Of a stretch of DNA of 64,000 nt, positions 28,914-38,714 are shown piece by piece. This DNA is from Hygrophila difformis (Eukaryota > Streptophyta > Magnoliopsida > Lamiales > Acanthaceae): NCBI GenBank assembly GCA_030278955.1, contig JAOANR010000010.1:19002444-19066443 (forward strand), in the 5' to 3' direction. A model generated the notes under the pieces. That model was not told the origin of the DNA, did not search any database, and saw only the letters and a list, made by a program, of their open reading frames with translations. Positions within the stretch are counted from its first letter, which is position 1. Each line of letters opens with the position of its first letter. A program made the translations under genes and the position numbers.

Positions 28914-31436
28914 ATGTCTCGTTCTTCTCGTACAGGTGAGTTGATATTTGATCAAGAGATTGAGAAGACAGCTCGTAGATTGACAAGGGAAGCCAAGTTA
29001 AGAAAAAAATCTAAAGTTTCTACATCAACTTCTGGTTTGTCATTGGCTACAGAGCTGGACACTTCTAGTTCCAGTAGTGAAGGAAGTGATACAGAATCTT
29101 TAGAAGAAAAAAATATTGTCATGGCTGAAGATAACCGCACATTGAGGGAGTTGGCTGCTCCTAACTTAACACAACAGCCTTTATGCATTACATTTCCTAC
29201 AATTGATGATGAAACTCCCTTTGAGTTAAAATCTGGATTGATCCATTTGTTGCCTGAATTTAATGGTCTTGCAGGTGAAGAGCCTCACAAGCATCTCCAG
29301 GAATTTGACGTAGTATGTTCAAGCATGAAGCCCTCTGGAGTAACAGATGAACAAATCAAATTGAGGGCATTTCCATTCTCATTGAAAGGGAGTGCAAAAG
29401 ATTGGCTCTATTATCTCCCAGCAGGTAGCATTACAACTTGGACAGACATGAAAAGGAAATTCTTGGAAAAGTATTTCCCAGCCTCAAGAGCTGCAAATTT
29501 GAGGAAAGAAATATGTGGCATCAAACAACAATCAGGTGAAACGCTCCATGAATACTGGGAGCGGTTTAACAGGCTTATAATTAAATGTCCTCAACATCAA
29601 ATCCCACCCCAATTGTTAATTCAATACTTCTATGATGGTTTGTTGTTGATGGACAGGAACATCATTGATGCTGCAAGTGGAGGAGCTTTGGTGAATAAGA
29701 CTCCAACACAAGCCTGGGAGTTGATTGATCGAATGGCAGAGAATACTCAACAGTTTGGCACAAGGGATGCAATGCCAACCAATATGCCAAGTGATTCTTC
29801 AATGCAAACAATGCAACAACAACTTTCAGAGTTGACAAGCTTTGTTTGTAAGATGGCCACAGGAAATATAAAGCCAACTGTCCAAGTGAAGGCATGTGGC
29901 ATTTGCACAAGTATTGAACATCCAACTGATGCATGCCCAACTCTCCAAGAAGATACACCGGTGGATGTGAATGCACTTGACTATTCCAATTGGCGTCCAC
30001 AGTATAATCCATATTCCAATACTTACAATCCAGGTTGGAGAGATCATCCAAATCTTCGGTATGGCAATCAACATCAACAACAAAATCATCCATCTTCGGC
30101 ACCACAACAAGTGCACCCTCCTCGTCAATTTGAAAGGCAACCACCTCAAGCTACAACAAGTTCAAGTCCATCTTTGGAAGAATTGGTGAAATCCATGGCC
30201 ACATCAACTTTGCAATTTCAACAAGACACGAAGGCAAGTATTGAAAAATTGCAAAGCCAAATCAATCAAGTGTCTGAGGAAGTTAGGCAAATTCGAGAGA
30301 AAGGAAAATGGCCAGCTCAACCCGAGCCAAACCCGAAGAATGTCAGTGCCATGATTTTGAGGAGTGGAAAAGAAGTTGAAGGTCCTTCTTCAATGTCAAA
30401 GGAACAAAATGAAGAACAAATTGAGAAGGAGATTGAAAAGGAGGCAGAAACTTCTAACAAGGTAAATTCTAAATGGATTCATTTATATCAAACTAAAATA
30501 CCTCCTTTTCCCGACAGGTTAAAGAAGCCTCCAAAGGTTGATAAAAAGAAAGAGATGCTTGAAATATTCAAGAAAGTTCAATTGAACATTCCACTTTTGG
30601 AAGCCATCAATCAAATCCCCAAGTATGCAAAGTTCTTGAAGGAATTGTGCACCAACAAAAAGAAGCTTCGGGGAGATGAGTGTATAATAGCAGGTGAGAG
30701 TGTATCTGCAGTCATAAAAAGAAAAATCCCACCCAAAACCGGTGATCCAGGTATGTTTTCAATTCCTTGCAAAATTGGAACGAAAGAGGTGAGCAAAGCC
30801 ATGTTAGATTTAGGTGCAGCGATAAATGTTATGCCAAGATCAATATATAATTCCCTAAATCTAGGTCCATTGAAAGAGACAGGAATTATTATTCAACTTG
30901 CTGATAGATCAAATGCTTATCCGGATGGTATGTTAGAAGATGTGTTAGTTCAAGTTAATGATGCAATATTTCCTGTAGATTTCTATGTTGTGGATATGAA
31001 CGATGATCATTGCTTTAATCCACCCCCTCTTTTGTTGGGAAGACCTTTTATGTATACTGCAGGAGTGAAGATTGATGTGAAGAAAGGCACTCTTACTTTG
31101 GAATTTGATGGAGAAGAACTTTCTTTCAATCTTTCTAATACTGTCGAACATCCTGATGATTCTAAAGCTTTATATGCTATTAATGTTATTCAACCTTGTG
31201 TGCAGGATATTCGTGAGCTTAATGGTAAAGACCCTGGAGATATTGAATGGATAGATACTGTAAACTTTGGGTCTAACAAAAAATTTAAGTTGAATGGAAA
31301 AGATCCACCGGAAGTATGGCTTGGAGCATTAAGGGATAAAAATGGTGGAATGGATTTGAATAATCATGAATATCGAAAAAAATTGCAATTGCAGAAGTTT
31401 GGTGGATTTTGGTATGATGCTTATGAAAATGGTTGA
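28914..31436 (+). CDS. Gag-protease polyprotein of element Y
   Basis: Structural capsid protein plus aspartic protease of an Athila/Tat-type gypsy element, 840 codons. I chose the ATG at 28914 (product starts MSRSSRTGELIF); the open frame extends slightly further upstream without ATG. The N-terminal motif [12 protein letters not shown] is shared with the gag-pol at 43396. The Retrotrans_gag core spans about residues 85-270 (FPFSLKGSAKDWLYYLP, FLEKYFP). A knuckle-like Cys-X2-Cys-X4-His-X4-Cys follows near 330. A Gln/Pro-rich linker and a coiled-coil-like stretch (about 425-460) precede the protease, whose active-site motif is DLGAAIN (Asp632) with LLGRPFM downstream. The frame is uninterrupted but ends after the protease, without RT, RNase H or integrase. 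Autonomous Athila gag-pol is about 1,900 residues or more, so this is a shortened, not frameshifted, protein. Confidence 0.92.
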   Translation: MSRSSRTGELIFDQEIEKTARRLTREAKLRKKSKVSTSTSGLSLATELDTSSSSSEGSDTESLEEKNIVMAEDNRTLRELAAPNLTQQPLCITFPTIDDETPFELKSGLIHLLPEFNGLAGEEPHKHLQEFDVVCSSMKPSGVTDEQIKLRAFPFSLKGSAKDWLYYLPAGSITTWTDMKRKFLEKYFPASRAANLRKEICGIKQQSGETLHEYWERFNRLIIKCPQHQIPPQLLIQYFYDGLLLMDRNIIDAASGGALVNKTPTQAWELIDRMAENTQQFGTRDAMPTNMPSDSSMQTMQQQLSELTSFVCKMATGNIKPTVQVKACGICTSIEHPTDACPTLQEDTPVDVNALDYSNWRPQYNPYSNTYNPGWRDHPNLRYGNQHQQQNHPSSAPQQVHPPRQFERQPPQATTSSSPSLEELVKSMATSTLQFQQDTKASIEKLQSQINQVSEEVRQIREKGKWPAQPEPNPKNVSAMILRSGKEVEGPSSMSKEQNEEQIEKEIEKEAETSNKVNSKWIHLYQTKIPPFPDRLKKPPKVDKKKEMLEIFKKVQLNIPLLEAINQIPKYAKFLKELCTNKKKLRGDECIIAGESVSAVIKRKIPPKTGDPGMFSIPCKIGTKEVSKAMLDLGAAINVMPRSIYNSLNLGPLKETGIIIQLADRSNAYPDGMLEDVLVQVNDAIFPVDFYVVDMNDDHCFNPPPLLLGRPFMYTAGVKIDVKKGTLTLEFDGEELSFNLSNTVEHPDDSKALYAINVIQPCVQDIRELNGKDPGDIEWIDTVNFGSNKKFKLNGKDPPEVWLGALRDKNGGMDLNNHEYRKKLQLQKFGGFWYDAYENG

Positions 31437-31481
31437 AGAATTTGGAAGAAGTCTAGCTCAAGGACTTTAAACAAAGCGCTT

Positions 31482-31499
31482 CTTGGGAGGCAACCCAAG
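31482..31499 (+). other. Conserved hairpin downstream of gag-pro
   Basis: CTTGGG, six-base loop AGGCAA, CCCAAG; preceded by AAAGCGCTT. This phrase is familiar from the sequence just after pol in Tat/Athila-type elements. Here it lies 45 bp behind the gag-pro stop, which suggests that the RT-integrase part was lost between protease and this motif. Confidence 0.6.
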
Positions 31500-34400
31500 C
31501 AAATAAATTATTTTTATGCTATATATTTTGCTATATTGATGAATATATTTTGGTATAATTTTGATTTGTTAATGGTATTTTGTTTGTGATTTTGTAGGTT
31601 TGTAGATGTGAAGATGGGATTTTTGGATCAAGGAACAAGTTGAAGTGTTTAAAGTAGGAAATTTTCAGTGAAGGAGGTAATGGGTACTCATGAGCATGAT
31701 TAAATCGCATTTAACTTGCTGAAATTCAAAAAAAAAAAAAATAAAAAAAAAATAATAATAAAAAAAAATAAAAAAAAAATAATAATAATAAAATAATAAT
31801 AATAAAATAAAATAAAATAAAATAAAAAAATTAATAATAAAATAATAAATTTATATATATATATATAATAATAAAATTTCAAGTTGAATTCAGGAAAGAA
31901 TATACATGTTAATCATGCCCATGTTTAAGACCTTGGTAGAAACCTATGTTGGAAACAAAAATTCAGGGACCCTCTGTACCCTTAGTCATGGCCATGGATA
32001 AACTCCATTTACCTACCTGCATTTGGTCCCTTTTTGAGCTTTAATTTTCAGGAAACCTCCCTACTCTTAGTCATGGTCATGATTAAGACCCACTTAGTTC
32101 CCTGTACCAAAATTGAATTGAGCTATATTTTTCTGGGCACCCCACTACCCTTAATCATGCCCATGATCAACTCACACCAAGTCCCCCTGAAGTCTATTTT
32201 CCCCAAAAACCTAAACTACTATCTTCTCCTACTTCTTCCCCAATTTTCTCTCTCTCTTTCTTCCCCAAATTTTTTTTCTTTTCAAGACCGCCGCCCACCT
32301 CCCAAGTCCGGCAGCCACCTTCACCGGAGCTCCACCATCGCCCGTCACCTCGCCACCGTGAACCACCGACCCAGCGCCTCCGCCACCCGCGAGCGTCCTC
32401 CGGCAGCCTCCACCGTCCGCCACCGACAGCGCCACCGCGAACCACCACTACCAGCCCGACAGCTCCACCGCCGTCCTCGCGAAGCTCCAGCCGCCGTCGC
32501 CCTCAACCCTAGATCCGGCCGTCGCTGCTCCGCCGTGGTCTCCTGTTCGCGCCGCCCCTCGTCCTCAAGAACCCTTGCAGCAACACCCACCTCTCGCCCA
32601 CCGCACACCACCGCCCCTCCACCCACCTCGCGAGATCCATCGCCGTCGCTAGCCCCAGCCCCTTCGTCCGCCGCCGCCCCTGTGCCGGAGTACCAGCGCC
32701 GCCGCCGGCCTTCACCATGTTCAGCGAGCGAGCGCCGCCGCATGACCCTCCCATCGCCGCTCCCCCCGACGAACGCCACCAGTCCGCCGCCCGCACCCCG
32801 TCGTCCTCAGATCTGAAAAGGCGCCGCCAGATTCGCCGCCCCTCCGCCTCTCTCGCCGCCGTTCTCAACGCTCCGGCCACCTCCACAATCGCGCCTCCGT
32901 CGATCGAGCAGCCTCCGCTCGCACCACGCGCCTCCTCCGCGAAACCCAGCAGCGCCGCCGCCCACCTCGTCGCCACCACGCGCCTCCGCCTCTGCCCGAT
33001 CAACACCACACCAGCTCGCCGCTCCTGTTCTCGATCCGCGCCTCCGTCGTTCTACCGCCAGCGCCGCCACCGCCACAGTCCTCTCTCTCCTGTTCCGGCC
33101 AACTCCCTCTCCTGTTCCAGTCGATGCTTCTTCTTGCCATTGGATTCACTATACTGGTAATCTCATTTCAATTTTTGCAAGTAGTGGACAATGGTAATTT
33201 TTGCTTCTATGATATTTCTTGTCTGGTTGAATTGGAAGAAAAATATGCTCTTGATTTTCTGGATTTACTGTGATATCCCTGTGTCAATTGAATTTGAAAA
33301 TTGATTGTGAAAAAGTTTGTTGTTGTGTGAATTGGAAACTGTGAAAAGAGCATACCTTTGGTTGATTGCTGATATTGAGAAGTTTGATTTCTTATGAATT
33401 GAATACTGAGAAAAGTGCATACTTTTGGGCTTTCTTTGTTTTGCAAGTGGTGGAATTGTTAATTGGAAAGGAATTTGGCATAGGAGTTTAAAAAGTTAAT
33501 AATCCATCGTAAAGCTTGCAATTTGGTGTTTTTGTCGAGAAATGATACTGCTTGGGAAGTTTTCTGTGTGCAGGGATTTAAAAATGTCAAGAAGTCCTGT
33601 TCAAGCATTTCAACATTCCACCATGCCGTGCCATCAAACCCCTTATGAGTTCCAGGGAAGTCCTTTTCTATTCACCTTTTAATACATTGAGAACAATGTA
33701 GATTTTAGGTGTGGGGGAGGAACTATCTTTGCATTGCTTGCCATTTTCTGTTAAAAAAAAAAAATTTTTAAAAAAAAAATAAAAAAAAAATTTTCAAGTT
33801 GTTTTGTTTGATTTTTTTGTTTTATGTGATTTTTTTGTGAATTTGATGTGAATAGGTAACTGAATTGAGTCTATGAGGTTTAAGTTGACAAATCTTTTAA
33901 GTATGATTGATGATTTCTGACACTGAACATGTGAAGCCAACTATTTTGTGAACCCATGTGAGAAATTGAGCCTCTTTCCAAAGCTTGATGTTTTACTAAA
34001 AAAAAAAATAATAATAAATAAAAATACACTTATCTCAAGCTTTTGGAAATTTCTTTCTTGTGTGAATTATGTGGTAATCATTTTGACATTCTAGAATTTG
34101 AATGATTATACATGTTGAACTTGCATTGATTGAATCCGATATTTTGAACATGATAAGGGCATTAGGATAAACCTTTTTAGCCTTCTTGTTGGCCTTAACC
34201 CATATTTCTATCCCTAGTTTTCCACTTTGAGCCTTTTATCCATTTTCTTTGTTTATATATAACCCTTAGCCTATTAAGCCTTTTCTTTTTGTCATACCAT
34301 TGCTTTTGAACCCTAGTGATTGAAGTACTTTCATAAGTCATTATGGTTGAATTTTTGTGTTGGTTGCAAAATAAAATAAAAATAAAAAAAAGAGCTTAGA

Positions 34401-35320
34401 AATTGGTTTGTGGGATTCTCAAGCTATTTTGTTGGATTTTTTTTTTTTGTTGGAATGATTTGTGGAATCTTTGTATATACATATTCCCCTAAAAAAAAAT
34501 TCCAAAAAAAAGCAGCCCTTAAAAATAAATAAATAAATACAAGGGCAGTGGATGGATATAGCTTGACATGTGTTCCTCTGACCTCAGTGTTATGAACATA
34601 GAGTTGAAGTTCCGTCTGCACTTTTCAGATTGTTGAATTCCTCTAATAAACATGTCTAAGCTATTGAAGCCCACGGAAAAAAAAAGAAAAGAAAAAAAAA
34701 GAAAAAAAAATAAAAAAAATAAAAAAAAAAAATAAAAGGGGATATATGTTTGGCAAGTTTTGTTTTTGTTTTGGTTTATTGTTTTGGGAAATTTTGGGAT
34801 TGTTTGGAAGTTGTATATAGATGATCTTTTGGTTTGTTTATTTTAGAAAACCTTGGGAGGATAGAATAGAGGTAATTTTTGTTCTTTTGAACCTCTTGGT
34901 TTTGTTTTGGTTTGGCAACCATGATGTGCTATAATGTTTTCTATGATGACTCTTTGGAAGTACTGGCATTCACCTTAGCCTTTTTATTCCCTTTTTCTTC
35001 CTACCCCAACCATGACCCCGTTATTACCCTTTGTGAAAGACCCTTTGATTCTTAATGTTGGATAATATATCTTTGCATGGGAAATGTGATTTTCATTCAA
35101 GCCTATGGGATTGTCATTTTGATTTATCACTTGAGTGCTTATTTGTTCAACCACACTTGATATTGAGAGGAGTGCATACACTTTACCCATGGGAGGTGTT
35201 GGCTTAATATGTTTGATGTTGGATTAATTTGATTGTACTTGAATGGACTTGTTGATTTTAAACTCTCTATGATTTAATTTGGTTTCTTTTGACTCTATGC
35301 TTGAGGGCAAGCATACTTTA

Positions 35321-35334
35321 GGTGTGGGGGAATT
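35321..35334 (+). other. Polypurine tract of element Y
   Basis: GGTGTGGGGGAATT directly precedes the 3' LTR (TGATAG at 35335). A second copy, GGTGTGGGGGAGG, is at 33708-33720. Confidence 0.85.
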
Positions 35335-36533
35335 TGATAGTGTGAATTTTGTGTTTGTTAATGATATATATTTTGGATGATTTTATGGTGATTTTGGTAG
35401 CACTTTACTCTTGTTGTGTTTGTTTTGTTGTTTGTAGGAAAATGGCATAGCAATGGAATAATTAGAGCAAAGTGGAAGAAAGAAAGAAAGAAAATGACAT
35501 GCAACCATGACTTCCCTAGTCATAGCCATGACTAGTAGAAGACCCAAGTCCATGGGCCCAAGCCATTACATAATTGAAGAAAGGGACAATGCACTTGAGG
35601 AGGAGAAGAGAAGAAGGAAAAGAGAAGGAGGATAGCAAGAAGAAGAAGAAGCTCTAATCCTTGGAGTTTGGTTGTATCTCTTCTTTACATTTGTTTTCTC
35701 TTCTATGGATTTAGAGTAGTTTTTCATTTTCTCTAGTTTAAAGACTTGATTAAGAATGGCTTTTGGAATTTGTGAGATGATGTAATTTGTGAACTATGAA
35801 ACTTGATGTTTGTTGGTATTTATGCAATTTCTATGTTTAAGGTTTACTATTGTTGAATTGGATGAATGTTTAGGGCCCAAATATTTGTCTAGTTTGATAA
35901 TTGATTGCCAATTCAATTTGGGTATCCGTAATTGTACTTGAATTGAATAGGTGGTAACCGGGTTGATTAGTTCCTTCCCGGGGAATTGTATAATCGAATT
36001 GTGAATTACTCCGCGTAGGTAGTAATTGGTTCGAATCAGGCTTTTCTAGATTATAATGCAATTGGATAACATCTTCTACGGGCGTACCTAGGAGTGTTAG
36101 TTTGATTATGGGCAATTAACGGGAGTACCTTAATTGTCTAAACTGAAAGGAAAAGTTGGTTGTCTAAGCGGACCTGACAATTATAACTGGTTTATCAATT
36201 GGCACAATGTTTATGCATCGATGATCTTATCCAAATGCCATTCCAAATCAATCTTTGAACTAGAGGTTTTTAATTTCAATACTTTGTTTTAAATTTATGT
36301 TCTTGACCTCACTCATCATTTTCATAGTTTGTAGAATTACTTAGTTTTTAGTTCTTGTTATCATTTTCTTGTTCTCAAAATACAAAACCCCCCTTTTAAA
36401 TATTGTATATATTATGAGAATGTGGTATTCCAATCCCTGAGGACTCGACCCTTGTCACTGCTATACTATACTTATTTTGTGCTTGGTGACACAGGAATTA
36501 AATTATCTTTTGCAGCTATACGACAAGCTGCCA
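35335..36533 (+). repeat. 3' LTR of element Y
   Basis: 1,199 bp, same length and ends as 27620-28818; one difference seen by eye. It is followed by target duplication CCTCT. Confidence 0.93.
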
Positions 36534-37199
36534 CCTCTCTTGTCTTCGTGCCTCCGACGACTCCGGGATTAGAGTTTGATATATAGAGAGATTTCGTAGG
36601 GTTTGAAAAGTGTTCGGGGTCGAATAAGATGATTATTTATAAATGTAGGGGACCTAGAGGACGTCCAAGGTCTGCCCTAGGGAGTCTTGAGCCGAAAGGA
36701 AAGCAACCGAGGTCGAAAAATCCGGAATCGGGCGAGAAAATCCCGCCTTGTTCGTTACTACTCGCCGGCGCGGGGTTGGCACGGCGATTGAGGAAACCCC
36801 GCGCAGTCACCGCCTGGACTTCGGTCCGGGCGGGTCGTGCGATCCGTCGAGTCTTTCCTCCTCTCTTTCGGACTTCTATCCCTCTATGTTCTCGGACTCC
36901 GATTTCCGGGCTATTTTCGGATCCAATTCCCTATCTAACTCTACTCGGGTCTGGATTTAATGTTGGCCTCGAATTCTCGAGTCCATTAGTGTCGGGTTCC
37001 CGTGTATAATTTATTTGATTAAATTATCTTTGGCTTTACGGGTTTTGGAAATTTAATTCCTTCTTAAATTAAATTCCATTTCTCTAATAAATTCCATTTC
37101 TCATTATTATTCCTTATCCATGTATTATGTTTATTTATTTTGCATTTATTTATTGTTTATTTATTTATTTTATGTTGCAAAATTCTTGGGTATTATATT

Positions 37200-37243
37200 T
37201 TTGTTCCATAGGATATTCAAACCATGAACAACAAATGTCCATG
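37200..37243 (+). repeat. Continuation of tandem-array unit after the X solo LTR
   Basis: Contains AACCATGAACAACAAATGTCCATG, split here as AACCATGAACAAC and AAATGTCCATG, which continues the unit broken at 21096. After 37243 the sequence changes to LINE-like coding DNA. Confidence 0.75.
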
Positions 37244-38379
37244 AAGAGTAAAAGTGACAGTTGACGAAAAAAATTGCCGGTGGCGGAGCAAGGCGCAAGC
37301 GCAACGGGGGATGGAATGCCACTGGAATGCGAAGGACGGTTTCTTCAGAGAGGAGTGGCTGGAGTAGGGGCCGTGATAACGCCTGGTACAATCTGATCGG
37401 CATCTTTGTGGGTAATATTCCGGTGGATGCCGCTAACAGAGATATTTACCGTGAGGTGGACAAGGTGGCAAAGGTCATAAATTGGCTTTTTCCGGCAAAA
37501 AATTGGCCGGTAAAGGGTTACAAATATGGCTTCTTCAGATTTAATCGAAGGGAGGAAGCAGAGAAGGTCTTAAGGGAGATGAATGGGAGGATGTGAATGG
37601 GAAGGAGGTTAAGGGTGAATTGGGCTGCACCGAGAATTAAAAGAGAGGAGGCTGAGGTTGGAACTCACAAGAGGGTAATGACCATGGGGAGCACTAGGGT
37701 TTCAGTAAGGAAAACTCAAACAGATAATAGAACTTTCATTGGTAAAGATGCATGGAGGGATGATCGTTCATATGCTGAGGTGATTCGAGGAGATTGGCCA
37801 CGTAGGATGGTAGAGACGGAGGATAGGAGGAATGATGTGGTTAAACTAGAGGAGGTACAAGGGGATATAGATTGGCTTCAACGATCTGCAGTGGTTGGTC
37901 TGTGCAAATTAGAAGCGCTCATCGACTTTCAACAGTGGTTGTTTAGTGCGTATTCGAATTGTTGGGATATTATCTATGGCAGAGGGTTCTCGGTGGTTGC
38001 AGTTTTCAGCTGTGTAGAATGGCGAGACAAATTCCTATCGGATTGAAGTGATCCCAGCTACATTGACTGGAAGAGGAGGTGGGTAAGTAGGTCTCTGGTG
38101 CGCAAACAATTGGTGTGGGTTTATATCATCGGACTACCATTTACGGCGTGGTGCGACGAGAACTTCGATCGACTGGTCTATGGATGGGGCAAGGTTGTTA
38201 GCATAGATAATGAAACGAAAGAGAAGAAGAGGTTTGATAGAGCTAGAATCTTGATGGCGTTGCATGACGATGCCATTATTCCGGCTGTAAGAAGCTTAAG
38301 GTTGGCAAGTGTATTTCGACGATCCGAATTATGGCTAGCCTAAGTAAAGCGGTGGTGGTGGCCGATGGTGTGTGGGAGG
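37244..38379 (+). pseudogene. LINE (L1-type) ORF1 fragment with RRM and DUF4283-like domains
   Basis: One frame runs from 37261 to 38343 and is broken only by two TGA codons (37594-37596, 38044-38046). The first segment encodes an RNA-recognition motif (IFVGNIPVDAANRDIYREV, then YKYGFFRFNRREEAEKVL and GRRLRVNWA). The second and third resemble the DUF4283 region of plant LINE ORF1 proteins (WRDKFLSD, SRSLVRKQLVWVYIIGLP, RILMAL). LINE ORF1 proteins bind the element's RNA. No zinc knuckle, endonuclease or reverse transcriptase follows, because an Athila element begins at 38380. A host gene of the same domain family is a less likely alternative. The start is unclear; no ATG opens the frame. Confidence 0.65.
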
Positions 38380-38714
38380 TGATAATGACCAGAAATGACC
38401 ATTATTTTCAATCCATTTCCGTGTCTAAAACGGGCATTTGATCGCATTCCAGTCTTATATCAAATAAGAAAGCAGTAGAATTGGACTGATTTATGCATAA
38501 TTGTACAAATATCGAGCTGGTATGAAAAATGCATAAATATGTAATTTTATTACACATTTATGTTAGAAAAATCCAAAAACATGAGAAAAAGAAAAGAAAA
38601 GAAAAAGGAATGAAAAAGATGGGCAAAAGAATAAAACAAGCCCACAAAATACAAAAAGATGGGAAAAAGAGAGAAAAACCCACAAAAATACATGTTCCGG
38701 CCCATCAGGCCCAA

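Larger units (their letters stand above)
31437..35334 (+). other. Non-coding 3' region of element Y
   Basis: Contains an 18-bp hairpin at 31482-31499, A-rich low-complexity tracts (31728-31880, 33750-33800, 34678-34740), a very GC-rich block (about 32285-33140), a hairpin ACATTG / CAATGT (33684-33699), a PPT-like GGTGTGGGGGAGG (33708-33720) and the terminal PPT. Frames in the GC-rich block are open on both strands with Pro/Arg/Ser-rich products and look compositional. Confidence 0.6.
27620..36533 (+). mobile_element. Element Y: young gag-protease-only LTR retrotransposon (TR-GAG-like)
   Basis: Complete, 8,914 bp: 5' LTR 27620-28818, PBS, gag-pro frame, a 3.9-kb non-coding 3' part, a PPT, and 3' LTR 35335-36533. 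The target duplication CCTCT is perfect (27615-27619; 36534-36538). It lacks reverse transcriptase, RNase H and integrase, so it must be mobilised by an autonomous relative if active. The gag and PBS type place it with the Athila/Tat gypsy lineage. It inserted into the family X solo LTR. Confidence 0.92.
21097..37199 (-). mobile_element. Solo LTR of family X (TGTAACACCC type), interrupted twice
   Basis: The LTR pieces are 21097-22024, 26647-27619 and 36539-37199, about 2.56 kb in all, against 2.82 kb for the intact X LTRs at 56637-59456. It starts TGTAACACCCCGGTTTTT and ends GGGTATTATA (TTACA in the intact copies). By comparison with the array at the right edge of the window the family is oriented to the minus strand. 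TTTGT flanks it (21092-21096; 37200-37204). No internal region or second LTR is attached, so it is a solo LTR. It inserted into the last unit of the tandem array and later received two further retrotransposons. Confidence 0.75.

Noticed and set aside
32034..33160. Pro/Arg-rich ORFs on both strands
   Set aside because: Overlapping open frames on both strands in a GC-rich block, with no domain; composition explains them.
36629..37009. 126-aa plus-strand ORF
   Set aside because: It falls within the family X solo LTR and is not conserved in the X LTRs at 56637 and 60519.
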